A stretch of DNA of 64,000 bases, from assembly GCA_018057825.1 (NCBI GenBank), contig JAGPCY010000010.1, positions 1 to 64,000 of the forward strand, in the 5' to 3' direction. A program made the translations under genes and the position numbers. The DNA comes from Kofleriaceae bacterium (GTDB taxonomy: Bacteria; Myxococcota_A; Polyangia; Haliangiales; Haliangiaceae). The notes beneath the pieces are model-generated. The model had not been told where the DNA came from. It worked only from the letters and a program-made list of their open reading frames with translations, and made no database searches. Shown one piece after another: positions 1-8,140 of the stretch; position 1 is the stretch's first letter; each line of letters begins with the position of its first letter.

Positions 1-20
1 AGGCGCCCGACCGCCCTGCC

Positions 21-3000
21 ATGTCGTCGAGCGAGGCGTATCTCGGCGAGCACTGGCAGGAGGTGCGCGCCGCGGTGCGCGAGCGGCTGATCGCCCGCGC
101 CGAGCGCTGGGGCCACCCGCGCCTGGCGTGGGGCGCCGACGCGACCGCGCGCGCCGAGCTGGCCCTCGACGGCCTGGTGCCGTCGCTGTACCTCCCCGGC
201 GTCGTCTCGCGGATCGTGCCGGACGCGGAGTCCCTGGTGACCGGCGCGCGGGTCCTCGAGGCCCCGCTCTCCCTCGGTACGCATCGATGGCTCCCCACGG
301 TCGGCGTGGCGCTAGCACGGGAGATCGAAGACGAGTTCGCGACGGCGATGAACTTCATGGCGGAGCGCCTGGTGACGCGGTCGCGCCCGAAGGGGCCACC
401 CGCGATCGGCGCCCTCGCGCCGTCGCGGTTCGTCGAGCGCATCGCCGTCGACGTGCTCGATCGCGGGCGCGCCACGGTGCGACCGACCGAAGCGTCGCCG
501 GCGCGACCGGCGCGACCGGCGCCCGACCGAGCGGCGGACCACCCGACCCTGGCGGAGCGCGAAGAGGTCCTGGGACCGGCGCGCACGGTCAGCGCGGCGC
601 CGGACTCGGAGCTGGTCTTCGCGCCCGCGCCGGGGGCCCAGCCGCTCGACGACGGCCCCCGCGACGGACAGCGCGAGATCCTGCGCGGCGCCGAGGCCGG
701 ACGCGAGTACGTCGAGGCCTCGGGCCCCGGCGCTGACCACGAGCTGGCGCTCCTGCGCGAGCGCTTCGATCGGGTCGACGAGGACGGCGCCGATCCTCAG
801 CAGCTCGCGCACGAGGGCCGCCTGGCGGCGTTCTCGCTTCAGCTCGGGACGCTCGAGGAGAAGCTCCACCAGGCCAGCGCAGCGCTGTTCGGCGCCAACG
901 AGCGGATGGCCAGCCCCATGGCGCTGCCGTGGGTCGCGCGCGCCGATGGCCTGGGGCACGCCGTCGAGCAGGTCGCGGCCACTGTGGGGTCGATCCGTCG
1001 CCGCCTCGCGGATCGTCTGGCCGAGGATCTGTCGATCGGCGTCCAGCGCCGCCATCTGGTCGCGGCGCAAGAGGAGCTCGCGACCAAGGTCGACCGCGCC
1101 GATATCGCGGCGCTGTCCGCCAACATCACCGAGACGTTGCGCGCGGTCGAGGGGGCGGCGCCGATCCTCGCCGCCGTCCACACCATGGTGCTGGTCCTCG
1201 CGACCACGATCGCGTCGGCCGGCATCGGCCACGCGGTCAGCGCGGCGCTCATGGCCTCCCTGGCGCGCACCGCCCTGCACGGCGCGGCGCTGTCCGCCGC
1301 CAACCTGGGGGCCAGCGCGCTCGGCGTGGTGGTCGATGCCGCGATCGGCGCGGCGCTCCAGGAGGCCATCTTCGGCGACGACGTCGTCGAGGCCTTCGCC
1401 GAGAACCTGCTGGCGTCGATCCTGAGCCGCGGCGTCGCGCGCGGCATGGCGCGCGTCGGGGCGGTCGCCGGGGACGCCGGTGCAGCGACGCGCGGCGCCC
1501 TGCGGGGCCTGGCCGTGGCCGAGGAGGGCCTCGGCATCGGCGCCGGGCTGGTCGCCGAGCGCGCCGTCCGCGACGACAGCAGCTTCGACCCGACGTCTCT
1601 CGAGGCGCAGACCGTCATCGCGGCGCTCGGCCGCTCCATCGGCGGCCGCCTCGGCCGCGCCCGCGCGCGCCTGGCGACCCTGGATCACCCCGAGGCGGTC
1701 GCCCTCCAGCGCCACCTCGACGAGCTCACCGCGCGGCTGACCCAGCCGATGGAGCGCCCCGAGCTGGTCCGCACCATCAACGACAGCCGCGACGCGCTGG
1801 TCGCCACCGAGCGCCTGGCGCGAGAGTCGCGGTCGCGGCCCGGTGACGTCACGGCGTCCGCCCCCGACGGCAGTCCGGCCGCACCGGGGGGCGACGCTCA
1901 GCCACCGACCGGAGCCAAGCCACCGACCGGCCCCAAGCAGCGCCCGTTCCAGCCGAGTGAACCGACGCCGCTCATGGCCACCCCGGACAACCCGACGGTG
2001 ACGCTGCTCGGCGTCGACGACAACCTGCGCCAGGCCGCGCGGTTCATCCCCCCGATGGCCGGCCACGTCGACGTCGTGGTCCACGGGAAGGTGGACAGCT
2101 TCGTGGTCATGCGCGCCGGCAAGACCATCCACCTCGATCAGCGCGCGTTCGCCCGGTACCTGCGCAAGCAAGGGCTGGCCGGCCAGCCGGTCCGCCTCAT
2201 CGCGTGCGACTCCGGGTTCCATCCCGCCGGCATCGCCCAGCAGCTCGCGAACCAGCTCGGCGTGGCGGTGTGGGCGCCGACCAAGAAGGTGTGGATCCAC
2301 GAGGGCGTCATGGGCGTCGGCGACGCGCCGGGCGTCCACAACGGCGGCTGGGCGCAACACCAGCCGGGGGAGCAGCGCCCCCGCGTGCAGCCGGTCGACG
2401 AGCTCGAGCTCGACCGGCGCGCGAGGCCCGACGACGGCGACGTCGATCGGCCCATCGCGGTGATACCCCAGGTGTTCGACCGACGAGCGCGGGTGACGCC
2501 CGAGCACGTGGCCGACCTGGCGCAGACCCTGGATGCGCCGGTGGTGATCGATCCGACCCTCGACGACGGCGTGTCGGTCCAGGTCCGCCGGCGCCTCGCG
2601 CTGGTCGGCTTCGACCTCGACGTGACCGAGATCCGGGTCGGGGCCAACGCGCTCGTGGGGGACGTCCTGGCGCACGCGCAGACGGTGGCGAACGTGCAGC
2701 GCTACAACGGCGTACTCGGCAAGCTCCGCCAGCTCTGGCACCGCGTCCGCGGCGTCGCGCCGGGCGGCAACCCGCACCAGCGCGGCACCAGGTCCTGGGC
2801 GACCCACGAAGAGCTGACCAAGCTCGACCGCCTCCAGCGCGAGCGCCACGCCGACTTCGGCAAGGGGCTCATCGACCAGCGTACCCTCGACGATGAGATC
2901 GCCTTCCTCGAAGGTCGCCGCGACTACCACGAGGAGACGCTGCGCGCGGCGGCGGAGCTTCGCGGCGACGACCGCGACCTGCAGGTCGACGGCCCGGACA

Positions 3001-3980
3001 CCGGCGCGGTCACGCGCGAGGCCCTGGCCAAGGGCTACCGGCTCCCGGGGGAGGAGGAGGGCGTCAAGGCCGACTGGTACTACTACCGCAACGCGCCCGG
3101 GCGCCCCGGCGAGTACCATCTCGCCATCAACCCGAACAAGGCGCCGGCGGACGCGCCCGCGATGCGGGCGGTCGTCGTCAATCAGCAGTTCGCCGGCATC
3201 GAGCCCGGCGAGCCATCGCGCCCGGCCGTCAAGGTGCCCGTCGACCTGTCGCCGGCCGAGGTGGTAGAGCACGTGCGCGACACCCCTGGCTTCGGCCCGT
3301 ATGCCAAGATGCTCGAGCAGCACCAGCTCGCCTCGAAGGAGGCCATCGACAGCGTGATCGGGCACGTCCGCGGCCGCAAGCAGAGCGCGGGCGCCGAGCT
3401 CACCTTCGACGACCTGCGCCGCGACGTGAAGCAGCACTTCCGCGAGCGGGTGGTCGCGAAGCTCACCGACCCGGCCCTCTCCAGCCAGGACAGCTACCGG
3501 CAGATGCGCACGATGCTCGACGACCTGGCCCCGGCCGACCGCGGCAACCTCGCCGAGGCCTGGTACCACGGCCGCTTCGCCAGCGACGCCGATCGCCACG
3601 TCGCGGTCAACGTGCCGCGCACCGGCGGCGAGAACGCCGGGAAGACCGAGCGGCGCGTCGTCGACATGGTCCAAGGCGAGACCGCCGTCGAGGTGAAGGA
3701 CGTCGCGGGGAAGATCGACGCGAATCAGTTCGAGGCGTATCTGGATATGCTGAAGGCGGAAGACCGCGCCGACGGCTTGCAGCTCACGAAGCTGAAGTAC
3801 GTCTTCACGAAGCCGGAGGGGGCGGTGGCGAACCTGGATCGCTTCGAGAAGGTGCTCGAGAACGACCGCCTCGCTGGCAAGATCTCCGTTGAGGTCATCG
3901 ATCACCGTGGACAGCGTCACACGGCGACTACTCGCGAGACCGTCATGGCTCTGAAGCAACTCCTAGGTGCAAGAAGATGA
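21..3980 (+). CDS. large polymorphic toxin with C-terminal PD-(D/E)XK-like domain
   Basis: This 1319-residue protein has the layout of a polymorphic toxin. Residues about 380-450 are a Gly/Ala-rich hydrophobic stretch that could insert into or cross a membrane. Residues about 660-775 form an alpha/beta domain with a VRLIACDSG segment and a GVAVWAPTKKV segment. The C-terminal domain (from about M1097) has E1210, D1215 and E1224-V-K1226, the spacing expected of a restriction-endonuclease-like core, followed by QFEAYLD. I infer a nuclease toxin. The immunity gene overlaps its stop by 4 nt. The frame has no stop back to base 1, so the true start may lie outside the window. No signal peptide is visible; delivery by an extracellular contractile injection system or another route is a guess. 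Confidence 0.8.
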   Translation: MSSSEAYLGEHWQEVRAAVRERLIARAERWGHPRLAWGADATARAELALDGLVPSLYLPGVVSRIVPDAESLVTGARVLEAPLSLGTHRWLPTVGVALAREIEDEFATAMNFMAERLVTRSRPKGPPAIGALAPSRFVERIAVDVLDRGRATVRPTEASPARPARPAPDRAADHPTLAEREEVLGPARTVSAAPDSELVFAPAPGAQPLDDGPRDGQREILRGAEAGREYVEASGPGADHELALLRERFDRVDEDGADPQQLAHEGRLAAFSLQLGTLEEKLHQASAALFGANERMASPMALPWVARADGLGHAVEQVAATVGSIRRRLADRLAEDLSIGVQRRHLVAAQEELATKVDRADIAALSANITETLRAVEGAAPILAAVHTMVLVLATTIASAGIGHAVSAALMASLARTALHGAALSAANLGASALGVVVDAAIGAALQEAIFGDDVVEAFAENLLASILSRGVARGMARVGAVAGDAGAATRGALRGLAVAEEGLGIGAGLVAERAVRDDSSFDPTSLEAQTVIAALGRSIGGRLGRARARLATLDHPEAVALQRHLDELTARLTQPMERPELVRTINDSRDALVATERLARESRSRPGDVTASAPDGSPAAPGGDAQPPTGAKPPTGPKQRPFQPSEPTPLMATPDNPTVTLLGVDDNLRQAARFIPPMAGHVDVVVHGKVDSFVVMRAGKTIHLDQRAFARYLRKQGLAGQPVRLIACDSGFHPAGIAQQLANQLGVAVWAPTKKVWIHEGVMGVGDAPGVHNGGWAQHQPGEQRPRVQPVDELELDRRARPDDGDVDRPIAVIPQVFDRRARVTPEHVADLAQTLDAPVVIDPTLDDGVSVQVRRRLALVGFDLDVTEIRVGANALVGDVLAHAQTVANVQRYNGVLGKLRQLWHRVRGVAPGGNPHQRGTRSWATHEELTKLDRLQRERHADFGKGLIDQRTLDDEIAFLEGRRDYHEETLRAAAELRGDDRDLQVDGPDTGAVTREALAKGYRLPGEEEGVKADWYYYRNAPGRPGEYHLAINPNKAPADAPAMRAVVVNQQFAGIEPGEPSRPAVKVPVDLSPAEVVEHVRDTPGFGPYAKMLEQHQLASKEAIDSVIGHVRGRKQSAGAELTFDDLRRDVKQHFRERVVAKLTDPALSSQDSYRQMRTMLDDLAPADRGNLAEAWYHGRFASDADRHVAVNVPRTGGENAGKTERRVVDMVQGETAVEVKDVAGKIDANQFEAYLDMLKAEDRADGLQLTKLKYVFTKPEGAVANLDRFEKVLENDRLAGKISVEVIDHRGQRHTATTRETVMALKQLLGARR

Positions 3981-4942
3981 GCCGTTTCCGCATGTGCACG
4001 ACCCTTGAGGGACCCGCCTTTCGCGAGGCCTTCTTCGCGGCAGCATCCCATCCCTGGCTCAGCGAGAAGGCGCCCGATGACCTCTCCGTTGATCATGAGG
4101 GCGTCCCACCCACGGAGGACTGGATCAAGTATGGGGCTGGATCCCGCACCATCGACGCACGCTGGGGGAAACGAGCGATTCTGGAACTCATCGCACGAAG
4201 CGAGATGGTCAGCATCATCTTGCGTCAGTACTTCACGAAGGTTGACGATGCGATCGCCCTCCTCGAGCCGCTCCCCTTCGAGATCTGCTGCATCGGCGCG
4301 GCGTTCTTCGATGAGTGGCTCGCCGCCGACTACAAGCGCTGGGGCTTCGGCCGCAGCCACATCGACAACGGCTGGGGCTGCGCCTTCCGCGGGCGTGGAC
4401 ACGACCGCCTCGTGTCGCGCCGCTGGCTCGACTTCGGGCCGTGGCGGGTCATCCGCCGGCCCAACGACACCACCTTCATCCAGTTCCACGACCTCGCGCT
4501 CACCGACCCGGCCGAGGCCTACGCTCAGGCCGCCCCGGGCCTGGAGCGCATGGGGAACTCGCCGATCGGTGGTCACATCGGCTTCCACAAGGAGCGCCTG
4601 ATCGCCTCCGCCGGCAAGGGTCTCTACAGTCCCAGTCAGCGGCTCCTCGAGGTCGTCGTCGGCCCCGGCAACGAGGTGCGCCAGGGCGACATGCTCTGCA
4701 ACTGCGCGCTGCGCCTCCACCACAAGGAGACCCAGCCGGCCACCGGTCGCATCGAGCGCATCGCCTACGTCTTCGTCGACGAGGGCGACGCCCGCGCCCA
4801 CCTCCACGAGCTCTGGCTCCGCGAGCTCGAGTGCTGGGTCGCCGACGACCGCGGCAAGCGCCGCCTCGACCTCGACTACCACCCCGTCCCCTCCCCACCC
4901 GCCTGGGTCCGCGACCTCGAGGCCCGCGAGGCCAATACCTAG
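3309..4942 (+). repeat. tandem toxin-tail/immunity unit, copy 1
   Basis: This 1634-nt unit runs from M1097 of the large toxin to the end of its immunity gene. It is repeated, with the same total length, at 4986-6619, an offset of 1677 nt. Identity is mosaic. The first roughly 440 nt of the toxin tail and the last roughly 650 nt of the immunity gene are almost the same. The junction region, encoding the toxin C-terminus and the immunity N-terminus, differs strongly. Confidence 0.9.
3977..4942 (+). CDS. presumed immunity protein for the upstream toxin (copy 1)
   Basis: A 321-residue soluble protein that starts inside the toxin stop codon (ATGA), the usual arrangement of a toxin and its cognate immunity gene. 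I do not recognise the family. Residues about 105-321 are almost identical to the downstream paralogue at 5657-6619, including FGRSHIDNGWG and a C-terminal DLDYHPVPSPPAW. Residues 1-105 are unrelated to the paralogue and of lower GC. The divergent part probably binds the equally divergent end of the toxin. The immunity role rests on position and on co-divergence, not on homology. Confidence 0.7.
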   Translation: MSRFRMCTTLEGPAFREAFFAAASHPWLSEKAPDDLSVDHEGVPPTEDWIKYGAGSRTIDARWGKRAILELIARSEMVSIILRQYFTKVDDAIALLEPLPFEICCIGAAFFDEWLAADYKRWGFGRSHIDNGWGCAFRGRGHDRLVSRRWLDFGPWRVIRRPNDTTFIQFHDLALTDPAEAYAQAAPGLERMGNSPIGGHIGFHKERLIASAGKGLYSPSQRLLEVVVGPGNEVRQGDMLCNCALRLHHKETQPATGRIERIAYVFVDEGDARAHLHELWLRELECWVADDRGKRRLDLDYHPVPSPPAWVRDLEAREANT

Positions 4943-4985
4943 ACCAGCCACCCCTCCGCTCCGGCTTCAAGCCTTCCCGATCGCC

Positions 4986-5660
4986 ATGCTCGAGCAGCAC
5001 CAGCTCGCCTCGAAGGAGGCCATCGACAGCGTGATCGGGCACGTCCGCGGCCGCAAGCAGAGCGCGGGCGCCGAGCTCACCTTCGACGACCTGCGCCGCG
5101 ACGTGAAGCAGCACTTCCGCGAGCGGGTGGTCGCGAAGCTCACCGACCCGGCCCTCTCCAGCCAGGACAGCTACCGGCAGATGCGCACGATGCTCGACGA
5201 CCTGGCCCCGGCCGACCGCGGCAACCTCGCCGAGGCCTGGTACCACGGCCGCTTCGCCAGCGACGCCGATCGCCACGTCGCGGTCAACGTGCCGCGCACC
5301 GGCGGCGAGAACGCCGGGAAGACCGAGCGGCGCGTCGTCGACATGGTCCAAGGCGAGACTGCCGTCGAGGTGAAGGACGTCGCGGGTAAGATCGACGCGA
5401 ATCAGTTCGAGGCGTATCTCGACCTGCTGAAGATCCAAGAGGAGGGCGGCGACGTCGGGATCACGAAGCTGAAGTACGTCTTCACGAAGCCGGAGGGGGC
5501 GGTGGCGAACTTGGAGAAGGTAGCCACCGCGATGCAAGACAGCCGCACCGCGGGCCGACTCACCGTCGAGGTCTTCGATCACTCTGGGCAACGCCACGTG
5601 GCACGCTCACCTGAGGATGCCCTCCGACTTCTTCACACCCTAGAAAAGGAGAGCCCTTGA
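4986..5660 (+). CDS. orphan toxin C-terminal domain (copy 2)
   Basis: A 224-residue stand-alone copy of the last part of the 1319-residue toxin. Residues 1-140 match it almost exactly and keep the catalytic pattern D119 and E128-V-K130. Residues about 140-224 differ except for the shared LKYVFTKPEGAVAN block. There is no secretion or pore region, so it is either a silent reservoir that can recombine onto the full-length toxin or an internally made nuclease held by its own immunity protein. I see no clear Shine-Dalgarno sequence before its ATG. Its stop overlaps the next start (TTGA). Confidence 0.75.
   Translation: MLEQHQLASKEAIDSVIGHVRGRKQSAGAELTFDDLRRDVKQHFRERVVAKLTDPALSSQDSYRQMRTMLDDLAPADRGNLAEAWYHGRFASDADRHVAVNVPRTGGENAGKTERRVVDMVQGETAVEVKDVAGKIDANQFEAYLDLLKIQEEGGDVGITKLKYVFTKPEGAVANLEKVATAMQDSRTAGRLTVEVFDHSGQRHVARSPEDALRLLHTLEKESP
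5645..5652 (+). promoter_or_regulatory. Shine-Dalgarno sequence supporting a TTG start
   Basis: AAAGGAGA lies 4 nt before the TTG at 5657. It supports TTG, overlapping the TGA of the orphan toxin, as the start of the second immunity gene. No ATG or GTG fits as well. Confidence 0.6.
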
Positions 5661-6619
5661 TTCCCCTCGCGGCTACACTGGAAGGCCCAACGGCGCTGAC
5701 GGGCATCTCGATCGCCAAGTCCATCAAGCCATTCTGCGACGCCCCGCCAGAGAAGGTTTGGGTCGACGACGAGCCCGCCGCTCCCGACGCATGGCCCACG
5801 GAACTCTTGCGCGCGCACATCAAGGGCATTGCGTTCTGGCCCAACTACAGAACACAAGTGTCGTATCTCCCCAGGAGTGAACAGATCGGTGTCTTTGACA
5901 CAAGCCCGTTCACGACCTTGACCGAGGCACTGAGAACACTCGAGGCGTTCGACTTCGAGATCTTGTGCGGCGGCGCGGCGTTCTTCGACGAGTGGCTGGC
6001 CGCCGACTACAAGCGCTGGGGCTTCGGCCGGAGCCACATCGACAACGGCTGGGGCTGCGCCTTCCGCGGGCGTGGACACGACCGGCTCGTGTCGCGCCGC
6101 TGGCTCGACTTCGGGCCGTGGCGGGTGATCCGCCGGCCCAACGACACCACCTTCATCCAGTTCCACGACCTCGCGCTCACCGACCCGGCCGAGGCCTACG
6201 CGCAGGCCGCCCCGGGGCTCAAGCGCATGGGCAACGACCCGACGGGCGGGCACATCGGCTTCCACAAGGAGCGCATGATCGCCTCCGCTGGCAAGGGTCT
6301 CTACAGTCCCGGTCAGCGGCTCCTTGAGGTGGTCGTCGGACCCGGCAACGAGGTGCGCCAGGGCGACATGCTCTGCAACTGCGCGCTGCGCCTCCACCAC
6401 AAGGAGACCCAGCCGGCCACCGGTCGCATCGAGCGCATCGCCTACGTCTTCGTCGACGAGGGCGACGCCCGCGCCCACCTCCACGAACTCTGGCTCCGCG
6501 AGCTCGAGTGCTGGGTCGCCGACGACCGCGGCAAGCGCCGCCTCGACCTCGACTACCACCCCGTCCCCTCCCCGCCCGCCTGGGTCCGCGACCTCGAGGC
6601 CCGCGAGGCCACTACCTAG
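5657..6619 (+). CDS. presumed immunity protein (copy 2)
   Basis: A 320-residue paralogue of the immunity protein at 3977-4942, starting with TTG behind a good Shine-Dalgarno sequence and overlapping the orphan toxin stop. Residues 1-105 are unrelated to copy 1 and have a lower GC content. From GGAAFFDEWLAADYKRW to the end the two proteins are nearly identical, with mostly synonymous DNA changes. The pattern suggests gene conversion of the shared part and replacement of the specificity part. The family is not recognised. Confidence 0.7.
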   Translation: MIPLAATLEGPTALTGISIAKSIKPFCDAPPEKVWVDDEPAAPDAWPTELLRAHIKGIAFWPNYRTQVSYLPRSEQIGVFDTSPFTTLTEALRTLEAFDFEILCGGAAFFDEWLAADYKRWGFGRSHIDNGWGCAFRGRGHDRLVSRRWLDFGPWRVIRRPNDTTFIQFHDLALTDPAEAYAQAAPGLKRMGNDPTGGHIGFHKERMIASAGKGLYSPGQRLLEVVVGPGNEVRQGDMLCNCALRLHHKETQPATGRIERIAYVFVDEGDARAHLHELWLRELECWVADDRGKRRLDLDYHPVPSPPAWVRDLEAREATT

Positions 6620-6624
6620 ACGTA

Positions 6625-6846
<222 letters not shown>

Positions 6847-6965
6847 AGGATCGCGGCGAAGCGCTGGTCGATGGGTCGCGCCAACTGAGCGCATTGGTCC
6901 CGGCCGCGGCGTCTCGCGACCGCGGCACGGTGGCGCACCCAGCCTTCCGGGCTTGCCGCCTCAAA

Positions 6966-6979
6966 AGTAAGCACTTACT
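6966..6979. promoter_or_regulatory. probable TetR operator (inverted repeat)
   Basis: AGTAAG-CA-CTTACT is a perfect inverted repeat in an AT-richer patch ending 9 nt before the GTG of the TetR-type gene. Its size and position fit an autoregulatory operator that would also control the downstream exporter genes. Motifs of this kind are known for several TetR-type regulators of efflux operons. Confidence 0.65.
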
Positions 6980-6988
6980 CTCTACGGC

Positions 6989-7621
6989 GTGTCGGCCAAC
7001 CCCCTCGGCGATCGCCGCCCCTCGGAGCTGCGCCAGCGCGAGCTGGTCGACGCTGCGCTGCACCTGATCGCGACCGAGGGGATCACGGCGCTGACCACAC
7101 GCCGCCTGGCCGACGCCGTCGGCCTGTCGTCGGGGGCGATCTTCCGCCACTTCCCGACCCTCGACGACCTGCTCGGGGCGGTCGTCGCTCAGGTCGAGGT
7201 CGTCCTCGACGCCACCTACCCGCCGGCCGCGCTACCGCCCATGACCCGCCTCGAGCGCTTCATCGCCGCCCGCGCCCACGCGGTCGGCGCTCAGCTCGGC
7301 ATCCTGCGCCTGGTGCTATCGGAGCAGTTCCTGCTGTCGCTGCCCGCCGACGGCGCCGCGCGCCTGACCGCGTGTGTGGTCCGGACGCGCCGTTTCATCG
7401 AGCAGTGCCTCCGCGACGGCCAGGCGGCCGGCGAGGTGCGCGCCGACCTCGCACCCGAGGCGCTGGCGCCGATCGTGATGGGCACGGTGTCGGCGCTGGC
7501 CCTGGTGCCCGACCGCGGCCGACGCCGCGAGGCCGACGCCCGGGCGACGAAGGACGCCCTGCTCCTGCTCCTGTCACTCCCGGCCGCGGCGCCGGCCCTT
7601 CGCCGCACGAGGACCCGATGA
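6989..7621 (+). CDS. TetR/AcrR-family transcriptional regulator
   Basis: A 210-residue one-component repressor. The N-terminal helix-turn-helix (about residues 14-60) includes TTRRLADAVGLSSGAIFRHF, typical of TetR, and a variable all-helical ligand domain follows. The GTG start directly follows a perfect palindrome. The stop overlaps the ATG of the cupin lipoprotein (ATGA), so regulator, lipoprotein and the ABC exporter form one likely operon. The inducer is unknown; the exported compound is a reasonable guess. Confidence 0.9.
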   Translation: MSANPLGDRRPSELRQRELVDAALHLIATEGITALTTRRLADAVGLSSGAIFRHFPTLDDLLGAVVAQVEVVLDATYPPAALPPMTRLERFIAARAHAVGAQLGILRLVLSEQFLLSLPADGAARLTACVVRTRRFIEQCLRDGQAAGEVRADLAPEALAPIVMGTVSALALVPDRGRRREADARATKDALLLLLSLPAAAPALRRTRTR

Positions 7622-8109
7622 ACCTACGCACGCTGTCCGCCACGCTCGCCCTGTCCATCGCCGCCGTCGGCTGCGCGGCCTCGACGCCACCTGCGCTCGT
7701 CCCGCCGCCGAAGTCGACCGCTGACGTCGCCTCCGGCCCAGCGGTGCGCGCGCTCGAGCTGCCAACCGCGACCGGCGCCGAGCCGCGCGAGGTCCGGGTC
7801 CTCCTCGAGCAGCCCGGCCTCAAGCTGGCCGCGATCGCGCTCCGTGCCGGCACGGTCCTGCCGCCACACGACGCCCCGGTCGCGGTGACCATCGTCGCGG
7901 TGTCGGGATCGGGCACCTTGGTCAGCGGCGCCGAGCGCCTGCGCCTCGATCCCGGCCACGCCGTCGCCCTGGCGCCGGGCGTGCCGCACGCCGTCGAGCC
8001 CGACCCCGGTAGCGATCTAGTCATCCTGGTCCACCACCTCGGCAGCGACGCCGGCCACGCGGCCCACGCGGCCCACGCGGCCCACGCGACCCACGAGGCC
8101 CACCCGTGA
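7618..8109 (+). CDS. cupin-fold lipoprotein with His-rich tail
   Basis: A 163-residue protein with a lipoprotein signal (AAVGC lipobox), a short linker and one cupin-like barrel (PPHDAPVAVTIVAVSGSGTL, later APGVPHAV). The C-terminus is a repeated HAAHAAHAAHATHEAHP tail that could bind metal. It starts inside the TetR stop and precedes a membrane fusion protein, so it may bind or modify the exporter's substrate in the envelope. The ligand is unknown. Confidence 0.75.
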   Translation: MNLRTLSATLALSIAAVGCAASTPPALVPPPKSTADVASGPAVRALELPTATGAEPREVRVLLEQPGLKLAAIALRAGTVLPPHDAPVAVTIVAVSGSGTLVSGAERLRLDPGHAVALAPGVPHAVEPDPGSDLVILVHHLGSDAGHAAHAAHAAHATHEAHP

Positions 8110-8140
8110 CGACGCACCCCGGTGCGCGCGCGGGGCGGCG

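Larger units (their letters stand above)
4986..6619 (+). repeat. tandem toxin-tail/immunity unit, copy 2
   Basis: The second 1634-nt copy begins exactly at the internal ATG that corresponds to M1097 of the large toxin, after a 43-nt linker that follows the first immunity stop. It lacks all delivery and processing regions, like the orphan toxin/immunity modules known downstream of CdiA and Rhs genes. Confidence 0.9.

Noticed and set aside
312-3959. A 1215-codon minus-strand frame opposite the toxin
   Set aside because: It is fully antisense to a protein with recognisable toxin features, has a composition of the reversed GC-rich codons and shows no domain.
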